Origin: Geobacter sp. UBA698
GTDB taxonomy: Bacteria; Desulfobacterota; Desulfuromonadia; Geobacterales; Pseudopelobacteraceae
NCBI GenBank assembly: GCA_002298925.1
Contig: DBMM01000024.1
Span: 5,161 to 20,846 of the forward strand
Length of the DNA stretch: 15,686 nucleotides
Direction of reading: 5' to 3'
Positions 1 through 6,911 of this stretch are shown here, piece by piece. Below the pieces are notes generated by a model, which was given only the letters and a program-made list of their open reading frames with translations, searched no databases and had not been told where the DNA came from. A program made the translations under genes and the position numbers. The first letter of the stretch is position 1; every line of letters starts with the position of its first letter.

Positions 1-75
1 TTTGATATGGAAATGGAATTAGCAATCACGCAGTATTGGAGCGGGCACTATCAACCAAGAAACAAGGAGGCAGGT

Positions 76-1260
76 ATGAAGATGTGCAAGAGACTGTTGT
101 TGTTTGCGGCGACGATGCTCCTGACGGCCCCGGCCTGGGGCGCCGAAACCATCAAGGTCGGCGGGATCTGGGATCTGACCGGCGTTACGGCCGACGTGGG
201 CAAGCCTTTTGCCGAGGGGGTCCAGGACGCCATTGCCTACATCAATGAAAAAGGGGGGGTCAACGGCAAGAAGATCGAACTGCTGAATGTTGACTACGGC
301 TACAAGATTCCCCAGGCCAATGCCGCCTACAAGAAGTTCGTGGAGCAGAACAAGGTGGTCATGATCAACGGTTGGGGAACTGGCGACACCGAAGCGCTGA
401 AAGAGACGGTTGCAAAGGACAAGGTCCCCTATTTTTCGGCTTCCTTCTCCGGCCACCTGACCGACCCGGCCAAAACACCCTACAACTTCTTTGTGGGCGC
501 CAGTTATTCGGACCAGATCAGGGGCTTCCTGCAGCATGTCAAGAATAACTGGAAGGATAAAAGCCGCGCTCCCCGGGTAGCCTTCATCTATCCCAACCAT
601 GGCTTCGGCAAGGCTCCCATCGAAGCCGGTCGTCAGTACGCCAAGGAACTGGGCATCGATCTCGTGCATGAGGAGATCATCCCGGCCAGCTTTCAGGATG
701 TCACCTCCAATCTGCTGAACATGCAGAAGAAAGCTCCCGATTATGCCTATGTCCAGACCACGGTCTCCTGGTGCGCGGTTCTCCTGAAGGATGCCAGGAA
801 ACTGGGCATCAAAACCACATTCTTCCTCGGCAACTACGGCATGACCGAGGCTCTTCCGCTGCTGGCCAAGGATGCTGCCGAAGGTGTCTACGGCATGGCC
901 ACCCATGCCGCTTACGGAGAAAATGTCAAGGGGATGAAGCTGCTGACCGACTGGAACAAGAAACACCCGGCCAAAGAGTCGCGCGACACGGTCTATGTAC
1001 GCGGCTGGGCCTATGGCCTGACCTGGGCGGAAGGGTTGAAGATCGCCGATAAAAACAAGCAGTTGACCGGCGAAGGCGTCAAGAAGGCCCTGGAGACCCT
1101 CAGGAATTTCGATACCGGCGGTCTGACCCCGCCCGTAACCTACACCTCAAGCGATCACCGCCCCACCACCAAGACCACCATTTATGTGATCAAGGGGGGC
1201 AAGATGACCAAGGTGGAAGAGCAGGAAACTCCCCGCCGAAAAGAGTGGCTTGGGCTCTAA
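76..1260 (+). CDS. Liv-type ABC transporter periplasmic substrate-binding protein
   Basis: This is a periplasmic binding protein of the branched-chain amino acid (Leu/Ile/Val-binding, type 1 periplasmic fold) family. It captures a solute for a LivHMGF-type importer. The start at 76 is chosen because AAGGAGG lies at 64-70 and the protein then opens with a clean Sec signal peptide: basic MKMCKR, a hydrophobic core, and likely cleavage after AWGA near residue 23. A longer in-frame start at 7 would bury that signal. The mature part begins ETIKVGGIWDLTG, typical of the family, and the 394 aa length is normal. LivF follows 74 bases later; permease genes are not in the window and presumably lie to the left. 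Ligand specificity cannot be read from sequence. Relatives next to acyl-CoA ligase genes in this bacterial group are often suspected aromatic-acid or short-acid binders, so livK is not assigned. Confidence 0.9.
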   Translation: MKMCKRLLLFAATMLLTAPAWGAETIKVGGIWDLTGVTADVGKPFAEGVQDAIAYINEKGGVNGKKIELLNVDYGYKIPQANAAYKKFVEQNKVVMINGWGTGDTEALKETVAKDKVPYFSASFSGHLTDPAKTPYNFFVGASYSDQIRGFLQHVKNNWKDKSRAPRVAFIYPNHGFGKAPIEAGRQYAKELGIDLVHEEIIPASFQDVTSNLLNMQKKAPDYAYVQTTVSWCAVLLKDARKLGIKTTFFLGNYGMTEALPLLAKDAAEGVYGMATHAAYGENVKGMKLLTDWNKKHPAKESRDTVYVRGWAYGLTWAEGLKIADKNKQLTGEGVKKALETLRNFDTGGLTPPVTYTSSDHRPTTKTTIYVIKGGKMTKVEEQETPRRKEWLGL

Positions 1261-1273
1261 TCCGTGACGAGAA

Positions 1274-1303
1274 CCCCCAGGAGCCGATTGCGGCTCCTGC
1301 GGG
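1274..1303 (+). other. Strong intercistronic hairpin between binding-protein gene and livF
   Basis: CAGGAGCCG (1278-1286) pairs perfectly with CGGCTCCTG (1291-1299) across the loop ATTG. After one C-C mismatch, three more C-G pairs extend the stem (1274-1276 with 1301-1303). No T-run follows, so this is not an ordinary intrinsic terminator. In binding-protein transport operons such hairpins often protect the upstream mRNA 3' end, which raises binding-protein output relative to the ATPase; that role here is inference. Confidence 0.6.
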
Positions 1304-1334
1304 GCAGTCCCCCTTCAACCCCGAGGTTATGCAC

Positions 1335-2126
<792 letters not shown>

Positions 2127-2141
2127 ACAGGGGCAACCACC

Positions 2142-2582
2142 ATGACAGATGTCAGCAACGAGGAATACATTTCGATCGGCGAACTGGCCAGAACCACCGG
2201 CGTAACCACCAGAACGCTGCGCTACTATGAGGAGATCGGCATCATGGAACCTCCCCGGCGACTGGAAGGGGGCAGCAGGGTCTATAGTGCCAGCGGAGTC
2301 CGTAAACTCAAGTTCATCCTGCGTCTGAAGGAGATGGGGCTGAGCATCAAGGAGATGCAGGAGCTGGACACCGCCTATGCCGAGGCCAGGCAGACCACCA
2401 AGATCATCCCGCGTCTGATCGAAATGCTCGATTTTCATATCAACAAGCTTGACGAGAAGATGTCCAAGCTGTCAGTTCTGCGCCGGGAAATCGTCGACTA
2501 CCGCCACCGCATGACCGAACGCTTTCAGCTGCAGGCCCCCCCGCCCGCTTCACCGCTGCAGGACCAGCATCACAGCGAGTGA
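2142..2582 (+). CDS. MerR family transcriptional regulator (first paralog)
   Basis: This is a DNA-binding regulator of 146 aa. Residues 11-80 form a MerR winged helix-turn-helix with the hallmark TTRTLRYYEEIGI and then the wing SRVYSASGVRKLKFI. The rest is a long helix, as in the MerR dimerisation coiled coil (about 85-130), followed by a proline-rich tail. It has no cysteine, so it is not a thiol metal sensor of the MerR/CueR kind. The start at 2142 has AGGGG at 2129-2133. It lies 15 bases after livF and 33 before uspA, so it is probably part of the transporter operon and may control it. Cysteine-free MerR proteins such as LiuR regulate acyl-CoA and branched-chain catabolism; that parallel is only a suggestion. 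It closely resembles the regulator at 3582-3983. Confidence 0.88.
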   Translation: MTDVSNEEYISIGELARTTGVTTRTLRYYEEIGIMEPPRRLEGGSRVYSASGVRKLKFILRLKEMGLSIKEMQELDTAYAEARQTTKIIPRLIEMLDFHINKLDEKMSKLSVLRREIVDYRHRMTERFQLQAPPPASPLQDQHHSE

Positions 2583-2615
2583 CCCGCAACAGCGGACCGC
2601 GTTAAGGAGATCGTT

Positions 2616-3431
2616 ATGTCGCTCAAGAGTATCCTGCTCCACGTTGACAGCTCCCCCGGCTATCCGGCCAGACTGGAGCTGGCCATAAACCTGGCTAAAA
2701 CCCATGGGGCCCACCTGAAAGGGATCTATGCCCTCTCCCATGCCTATTACGCGCCGCGCCACACGGCCGGCGTGACCGAAGCCGAGCAGAAAGCCGGGGA
2801 CATTTTCAATGAGAAAACCTCCCAGGCCGGCATTTCGGCTGAATGGCTCTTCGTCGACTGGTCAGTGGTCGGCGTCAGTGTGACCGAAATCATCACCATG
2901 TTCGCCTATTACTGCGACCTGGTAATTGTCGGCCAGCCGGACCACAATTCCCCTGACAGCAATACTCCGCTGGACCTGCCCGAACGCCTGGGACTGGGAG
3001 CCGGCTGCCCGATCCTGATGGTGCCCTACACCGGGGCCTTCACCACAACCGGCGAGCGGGTGATGATCGCCTGGAAATCCGGGCGCGAATCGGCCCGGGC
3101 GACCAAGGATGCCCTGCCTATTCTGGAAAAGGCCAGACACGTGAGTGTCGTCACCATCAGTTCAGCCTTTGACAACAACAGTGACGAAAACAACGCCGCC
3201 AGGGTCTGCGCCCACCTGGCACTGCATGGGGTCAATGCCCGTCACGAGCAGATTCCGGCCAATGATACGCTGTCCGTGGGAGACATGCTGCTGAACCATG
3301 CCTGTGAGCAGAGGATGGACCTGCTGGTGGTGGGAGGCTATGCCCAGACAAGGCGCGGCGTTTTCATGTTCGGCCCGGTCGCCAGACACCTGATGAATCA
3401 CCTGACGGTCCCCATCCTGATCTCACATTAA
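2616..3431 (+). CDS. Tandem-domain universal stress protein (UspA family)
   Basis: This is a 271 aa cytoplasmic protein with two UspA-like alpha/beta domains. The first covers about residues 1-135, opening MSLKSILLHVDSS and ending PILMVPYTG. The second covers about 148-271, opening RVMIAWKSGRESARA and ending VPILISH. The second domain carries a modified nucleotide-binding stretch, GGYAQTRRGVFMFGPVARHL, in place of the canonical GxxGxxxxxxxxxG[ST]. ATP binding is therefore possible but not certain. The start at 2616 is fixed by AAGGAG at 2604-2609, six bases upstream. It is the last gene of the transporter-merR-usp unit and is followed within 30 bases by an intrinsic terminator. Its physiological role is unknown; families of this kind are induced by starvation or stress. 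Confidence 0.88.
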   Translation: MSLKSILLHVDSSPGYPARLELAINLAKTHGAHLKGIYALSHAYYAPRHTAGVTEAEQKAGDIFNEKTSQAGISAEWLFVDWSVVGVSVTEIITMFAYYCDLVIVGQPDHNSPDSNTPLDLPERLGLGAGCPILMVPYTGAFTTTGERVMIAWKSGRESARATKDALPILEKARHVSVVTISSAFDNNSDENNAARVCAHLALHGVNARHEQIPANDTLSVGDMLLNHACEQRMDLLVVGGYAQTRRGVFMFGPVARHLMNHLTVPILISH

Positions 3432-3457
3432 AAAAACCGCCAATGGAGCCGGACACC

Positions 3458-3489
3458 AAAAACCCCGTCGAAAATCGCGGGGTTTTTTT
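3458..3489 (+). terminator. Intrinsic terminator of the liv-merR-usp operon
   Basis: AAAAACCCCG (3458-3467) pairs with CGGGGTTTTT (3478-3487). Inside, CGA (3469-3471) can pair with TCG (3475-3477), leaving a bulged T at 3468. A run of seven T (3483-3489) completes a standard Rho-independent terminator just after the uspA stop codon. Confidence 0.9.
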
Positions 3490-3522
3490 GTTGATAGCGG
3501 CCCGGCCGGCCGTTTAAACTGA

Positions 3523-3551
3523 TTGACAGCAACCAACTCCTGTTCTACATT
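3523..3551 (+). promoter_or_regulatory. Predicted sigma-70 promoter of the second merR gene
   Basis: A perfect -35 TTGACA (3523-3528) is followed, after exactly 17 bases, by TACATT (3546-3551), a 4 of 6 match to the -10 box. The 17-base spacing is ordinary, not the 19-20 bases typical of promoters activated by MerR through DNA twisting. A short dyad TTAC (3556-3559) / GTAA (3566-3569) falls near the expected transcription start and could be an operator. Confidence 0.65.
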
Positions 3552-3581
3552 GGACTTACCATAACGTAAAAGGAAAGCACC

Positions 3582-3983
3582 ATGAATCAATTGCTGGAAG
3601 GCGAAGAACTGACACCGATCGGAGACCTGGCAAAGTCGCTGGGACTGACCACCCGCACCCTGCGCTACTGGGAAGAGGTTGGCATCATCGAATCGGCCCA
3701 GCGGGCCGACGGGGCCACCCGCGGCTATACGCCGTACTACGTGCGCAGAATAAAATTCATCATGAAACTGAAGGAACTTGGCCTGAGTATCAGGGATATG
3801 CAGGAGCTGTACGTCGCCTACGGTGAAGCCAAGCAAACCGACCGTGTCATTCCCAGGCTGATCGAGATCCTCGACTCGCACATCAACAAGGTCGATGAAA
3901 AGATGGCGAAACTGGCATCTCTCCGCAAAGAGGTGGTCGACTATCGCCAGCGCATGGCCAACAAATTCAATTATGGCAGTTAA
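3582..3983 (+). CDS. MerR family transcriptional regulator (second paralog)
   Basis: This is a 133 aa regulator with the MerR winged helix-turn-helix at about residues 9-78 (IGDLAKSLGLTTRTLRYWEE, then the wing TRGYTPYYVRRIKFI). A C-terminal dimerisation helix contains IPRLIEILDSHINKVDEKM. It has no cysteine. It aligns without gaps to the MerR at 2142-2582 through both the DNA-binding part and the coiled coil, so the two are paralogs. The recognition helix is nearly unchanged (TTRTLRYWEEVGI against TTRTLRYYEEIGI), which suggests similar target sites. The start at 3582 is preceded by AGGAAAG. It forms its own transcription unit between a predicted promoter (3523) and a strong terminator (4049). 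The effector is unknown. Confidence 0.88.
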   Translation: MNQLLEGEELTPIGDLAKSLGLTTRTLRYWEEVGIIESAQRADGATRGYTPYYVRRIKFIMKLKELGLSIRDMQELYVAYGEAKQTDRVIPRLIEILDSHINKVDEKMAKLASLRKEVVDYRQRMANKFNYGS

Positions 3984-4006
3984 TGATAACGAGATTATTT
4001 TGATAT

Positions 4007-4049
4007 AAAACGCCCGCGTCGCGCAACCTGCCGACGCGGGCGTTTTTTT
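4007..4049 (+). terminator. Intrinsic terminator after the second merR gene
   Basis: A perfect 15-bp stem runs from AAAACGCCCGCGTCG (4007-4021) to CGACGCGGGCGTTTT (4032-4046), around a 10-base loop. Seven T follow at 4043-4049. On the opposite strand the stem is also preceded by A and would work poorly or not at all, since no convergent gene ends here. Confidence 0.93.
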
Positions 4050-4074
4050 CAGCGAAATTCAGGCAGAATATGAT
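4046..4074 (+). promoter_or_regulatory. Possible promoter of the ykgJ-like/rlmI unit
   Basis: TTTTCA (4046-4051) lies 17 bases before TATGAT (4069-4074), a 5 of 6 match to the -10 box. The -35 element would overlap the T-run of the preceding terminator. Transcription would start near 4081, only a few bases before the ATG at 4088. This is prediction only. Confidence 0.4.
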
Positions 4075-4087
4075 ATTGATTACTGTC

Positions 4088-4696
4088 ATGGAAAACATAC
4101 TCAATAATTACCGCCAATTAGTAGCCCGGATCGACGCACTCTGCCGTGAAATTGAGGATATGCTGCGGGGACAGATCACCTGTTCCGAGGGGTGTAGCAG
4201 CTGTTGCACCGCCATCACCCTGTTTCCGGTGGAAGCGGCGGCATTGCAGGCGGCCCTGGAGACTCTGCCGGCGGAAGCGGCGGATGCTATCCGCCAGCAT
4301 GTGGCTGACCATGCCGAAGGCGAGCGCTGTCCGCTCCTCTCCCATCACTGTTGTCTGCTGTATGCCGCCCGTCCGATCATCTGCCGCACCCACGGCCTGC
4401 CGATCACCTTCTCGGAAGACAACGAACAGCGGGTAGACTGCTGTCCGCTCAACCTTTCGGAAAGCGAATCCCTGTCCGGCTCGTCCGTCATCGATCTGGA
4501 CCGGCTCAACGCCGTGTTGGTGGCGGTCAACGCCCTGTACCTCTCGCAAAGCGACGCCCCGGACAACATGCCCGAGCGGCTGACCATTGCCGAAGCGATA
4601 CTGCGTTTTCCTTCCCGACAAACGCCGGCAACCGTCGGGGAAACGAACTCAACAAAAGAAAGCAACCATGCTCACCATAACACTGAAAAAAAATGA
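4088..4696 (+). CDS. YkgJ-type cysteine-cluster protein (CxxxCxxCC)
   Basis: This 202 aa cytoplasmic protein belongs to the YkgJ family, annotated as putative zinc- or iron-chelating. Counting from 4088, the signature CSEGCSSCC is at residues 32-40. It is followed by CPLL, CCLLYAARPIICRTHG and DCCP, the ordered cysteines and the RP-x-x-CR-x-HG element of the family. No substrate or reaction is established, although some relatives are linked to metal-dependent modification. The start is uncertain: an in-frame ATG at 4070 with a weak AGG six bases upstream adds MILITV, whereas 4088 gives MENILNNY, which better resembles relatives and fits the predicted promoter. The 3' end overlaps the following methyltransferase gene by 29 bases, which implies co-translation. 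Confidence 0.85.
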   Translation: MENILNNYRQLVARIDALCREIEDMLRGQITCSEGCSSCCTAITLFPVEAAALQAALETLPAEAADAIRQHVADHAEGERCPLLSHHCCLLYAARPIICRTHGLPITFSEDNEQRVDCCPLNLSESESLSGSSVIDLDRLNAVLVAVNALYLSQSDAPDNMPERLTIAEAILRFPSRQTPATVGETNSTKESNHAHHNTEKK

Positions 4697-5846
4697 AGAC
4701 CGCCGCATCAAGGGCGGCCACCCCTGGGTTTTCAGCAATGAGATCGCCAGCATCAGCGGCCAGGGAGAAGCGGGCATCGCCGCCGAACTGTTTGATGCCG
4801 GCGGCGGCTATATCGGCAGCGGCTATTACAACGCCCACTCCCTGATCGCCTTTCGTCTGCTGTCGCGGCAGCGCGGGGACGACCTGGACAGCGTCGAATT
4901 CTACGAGCAGCGCATTGCCGCAGCCCTGGCCCACCGCCGTGGCATCTATCCCGATCTGGCCACCTTTCGGGCCGTCTACGGAGAGAGCGACTTTCTGCCC
5001 GGCCTGGTGGTGGACAAATACGGCGAGTATCTGTCGCTGCAGATCCTCTCGGCCGGCATGGAACGGCGCCGGGAACTGCTGCTGGAGGCCCTGGGACGGA
5101 TCTTTGCCCCCAAGGGGATCATCGCCCGCAACGACGTGTCCGTGCGGAGTCTGGAAGGGCTGGAGGAGACGGTCGCGGTACTGGCGGGGGAAATACCGGA
5201 GCTGGTGGAGATGGAGGAGAACGGCCTGCGCTTCCTGATGGACCTGCGCAGCGGCCAGAAAACCGGCGGCTTCCTGGACCAGAAGGAAAACCACCGGCTG
5301 CTGGAGGGCATCTGCGCCGGCAAACGGGTGCTGGACTGCTTCTGCTATGCCGGCAGCTGGGCCGTGCATGCCGGCAAATACGGGGCCGCTTCGGCCCTGG
5401 GTCTCGACATCTCGTCCCGGGCCGTGGCCCAGGCCGAACGCAATGCCGAGCTGAACGGCCTGTCCGGCCGGGTAGCCTTCGAGGAATGCGATGTCTTTGA
5501 CCGCCTGCGCTCGCTCAAACACCAAGGGCAGCGCTTCGGTGTGGTGATCATGGACCCGCCGGCCTTCGTCAAGAGCCGCAAGAACATCGCCGAGGCCACC
5601 AAGGGCTATCTGACCGTCAACCGCCGGGCCCTGGAACTGCTGGAGCCGGGCGGCTACCTGATCACCTGTTCCTGTTCCCACCACATGGGGCGCGAACCCT
5701 TCCGCGAAATGCTGGCCCAGGCGGCACGCCAGGCCAAACGCGAGGTGCGCCTGACAGCAACCTGTTCCCAGTCACCGGACCACCCGGTGCTGCTCTCCTT
5801 CCCGGAATCGGAGTATCTGAAGTGCCTGGTGTTGCAAGTGGTGTAA
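4668..5846 (+). CDS. rlmI: 23S rRNA (cytosine-C5)-methyltransferase, RlmI family
   Basis: This is an S-adenosylmethionine-dependent class I methyltransferase. RlmI of E. coli makes m5C1962 in 23S rRNA. At 392 aa it is close to the E. coli 396 aa enzyme. The N-terminus (about 1-70) is a PUA-type RNA-binding domain containing GGHPWVFSNEI. The SAM-binding motif I region is VLDCFCYAGSWAVHAG (from 221). The catalytic motif IV DPPAF is at 296-300, and the second conserved cysteine motif CSCSHH is at 334-339. The start at 4668 (MLTITLKK) follows a purine-rich AAAGAAAG. A longer open frame upstream merely reads through the YkgJ-like gene. Coupling with the YkgJ-like gene suggests shared expression rather than a proven common function. 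Confidence 0.9.
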   Translation: MLTITLKKNEDRRIKGGHPWVFSNEIASISGQGEAGIAAELFDAGGGYIGSGYYNAHSLIAFRLLSRQRGDDLDSVEFYEQRIAAALAHRRGIYPDLATFRAVYGESDFLPGLVVDKYGEYLSLQILSAGMERRRELLLEALGRIFAPKGIIARNDVSVRSLEGLEETVAVLAGEIPELVEMEENGLRFLMDLRSGQKTGGFLDQKENHRLLEGICAGKRVLDCFCYAGSWAVHAGKYGAASALGLDISSRAVAQAERNAELNGLSGRVAFEECDVFDRLRSLKHQGQRFGVVIMDPPAFVKSRKNIAEATKGYLTVNRRALELLEPGGYLITCSCSHHMGREPFREMLAQAARQAKREVRLTATCSQSPDHPVLLSFPESEYLKCLVLQVV

Positions 5847-5916
5847 GACCTCCCTTGACGCTGGGCCGGACAGAGATTGAACCAGACTATTACAACAGTT
5901 GGATGGGGATTTAACC

Positions 5917-6399
5917 GTGACAAACAATGACATCCTGCGCAGATTTCGCTATGCCTTTGATATCAGCAATGTGAAGATGATCGAGATTTTCAGGCTGGCC
6001 GGACATGATCTGGAGCAATCAACCTTGATCAACCTTCTCAAAAAGGAGGAAGAGGATGGCTATCTGGAGTGTGGCTCAGAACTGTTGGAGTCGTTTCTGG
6101 ACGGGCTGATCATACAGAAAAGAGGCCGACAGGATACTGCAGAGACACCGGCGGCCAGAAGCGACCTGCCGTTGTCGAACAATCTGATTTTGAGAAAACT
6201 GCGGATCGCCCTGGAGTTGCGAGATGATGACATGGTCGCCATATTGCAGCTGGCCGGCGTAACTATTTCAAAATCGGAACTGGGAGCGCTGTTCAGGAGC
6301 CAGGGGCACAAAAACTTCAAGCAGTGCGGCGACCAGTTCCTCAGAAACTTTCTGCAGGGCCTGACGATACGCAACAGGAATATTGCCCCCCTGCCGTAG
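5917..6399 (+). CDS. DUF1456 (YehS-like) protein, tandem repeat
   Basis: This 160 aa protein belongs to the DUF1456 family, whose E. coli member YehS is of similar size and unknown function. Two copies of the repeat are visible. The first (about 1-68) opens TNNDILRRFRYAFDI and ends SFLDGLIIQKRG; the second (about 85-153) opens LSNNLILRKLRIALEL and ends NFLQGLTIRNR. The start is read as GTG at 5917 because the family begins MTNNDILRR and GGGGA (5905-5909) lies 7 bases upstream. An ATG at 5899 would add six unconserved residues and sit on that ribosome site. The gene is 70 bases after rlmI with no clear terminator or promoter between, so it may belong to the same transcript. It converges on the DUF2917 gene. 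Confidence 0.87.
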   Translation: MTNNDILRRFRYAFDISNVKMIEIFRLAGHDLEQSTLINLLKKEEEDGYLECGSELLESFLDGLIIQKRGRQDTAETPAARSDLPLSNNLILRKLRIALELRDDDMVAILQLAGVTISKSELGALFRSQGHKNFKQCGDQFLRNFLQGLTIRNRNIAPLP

Positions 6400-6470
6400 G
6401 GGTGGCGCTTGCTCCGCACAATCGGCAGGAGTGTCAGATTCAATTGCCGCCGTAATACTCCCTGTCGGAA

Positions 6471-6725
6471 TCAGCAGGCTACCAGTCCGATCACGGCTTT
6501 CAGTTTCTGACTGGCCGGTTCCCCCAACTGCAGTTCACTGGACTGGAGCGCCTCGACCAGAGCCATCTCTCCGCTGGCCAGCTCAAAAGATCTGCCCGCT
6601 GCTATCAGATAGTCCCTGCCATCCCCCCTGGTCAACCAGACCAGCCCGCTCGTACAGCGCAGCGTCAAACCAGCCTTGCCTCCATCCAGCTTCACCAGTT
6701 CGCCCTTCGGCAGACAACATTCCAT
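6471..6725 (-). CDS. DUF2917 domain protein
   Basis: This is a small 84 aa protein. It matches the DUF2917 pattern: GELVKLDGGKAGLTLRCTSG, then LVWLTRGDGRDYLIAAGRSF, then ELASGEMALVEAL, which is probably a compact beta-rich, cupin-like fold. It has no signal peptide or membrane segment. Its function is unknown in the family. The start at 6725 is supported by GGGAGG at 6740-6735, nine bases upstream on the minus strand. It is transcribed divergently from the MocR-type regulator at 6912, a classic arrangement for a regulator and its target. The 186 bases between them carry an ordered array of half-sites. My recollection that DUF2917 genes often neighbour MocR-type genes in other proteobacteria would need a neighbourhood search. 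Confidence 0.82.
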   Translation of the reverse strand: MECCLPKGELVKLDGGKAGLTLRCTSGLVWLTRGDGRDYLIAAGRSFELASGEMALVEALQSSELQLGEPASQKLKAVIGLVAC

Positions 6726-6782
6726 GACTCAAAACCTCCCTTGAAAACGATATGATTACCGTACACCCAAGGTGGAAATAGA

Positions 6783-6864
6783 TACAGATACAGAAAATCA
6801 GTTTTGTAACCATTACAGTTATGCTATACACAAACTGTATCCATTGTTTTTCAGGGAAACTGTA
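6783..6864. promoter_or_regulatory. Symmetric TACAG/CTGTA operator array between DUF2917 and mocR
   Basis: TACAG occurs at 6783, 6789 and 6814, and its complement CTGTA at 6835 and 6860 (first bases given). The copies at 6789 and 6814 are 25 bases apart, as are those at 6835 and 6860. Both the inner and the outer pairs are centred exactly on 6826.5. Three of the four symmetric copies extend to TACAGTT. MocR-family regulators such as GabR are known to bind pairs of direct repeats, so this is a good candidate for the regulator's own operator. Confidence 0.6.
6804..6830 (+). promoter_or_regulatory. Possible promoter of the mocR-type gene
   Basis: An extended -10 element, TG (6822-6823), one base, then TATACA (6825-6830), lies at the centre of the TACAG/CTGTA dyad. 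An upstream TTGTAA (6804-6809) is a weak -35 with a short 15-base gap. A regulator bound to the flanking sites would cover this promoter, consistent with autoregulation. Confidence 0.4.
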
Positions 6865-6911
6865 CCTGTGGGGAATGTTGATCAACTGGAAAGATAAACG
6901 GAGGCATGCCA

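Noticed and set aside
19..966. Long minus-strand open frame (315 codons) opposite the binding-protein gene
   Set aside because: It is antisense to a clear signal-peptide-bearing transporter gene, has low-complexity Gly/Gln/Asp-rich composition, no ribosome site and no recognisable domain.
4527..5684. 385-codon minus-strand open frame opposite rlmI
   Set aside because: Shadow of a GC-rich gene: repetitive Gln/Gly/Ala-rich translation without a domain, while the plus strand encodes a complete RlmI.
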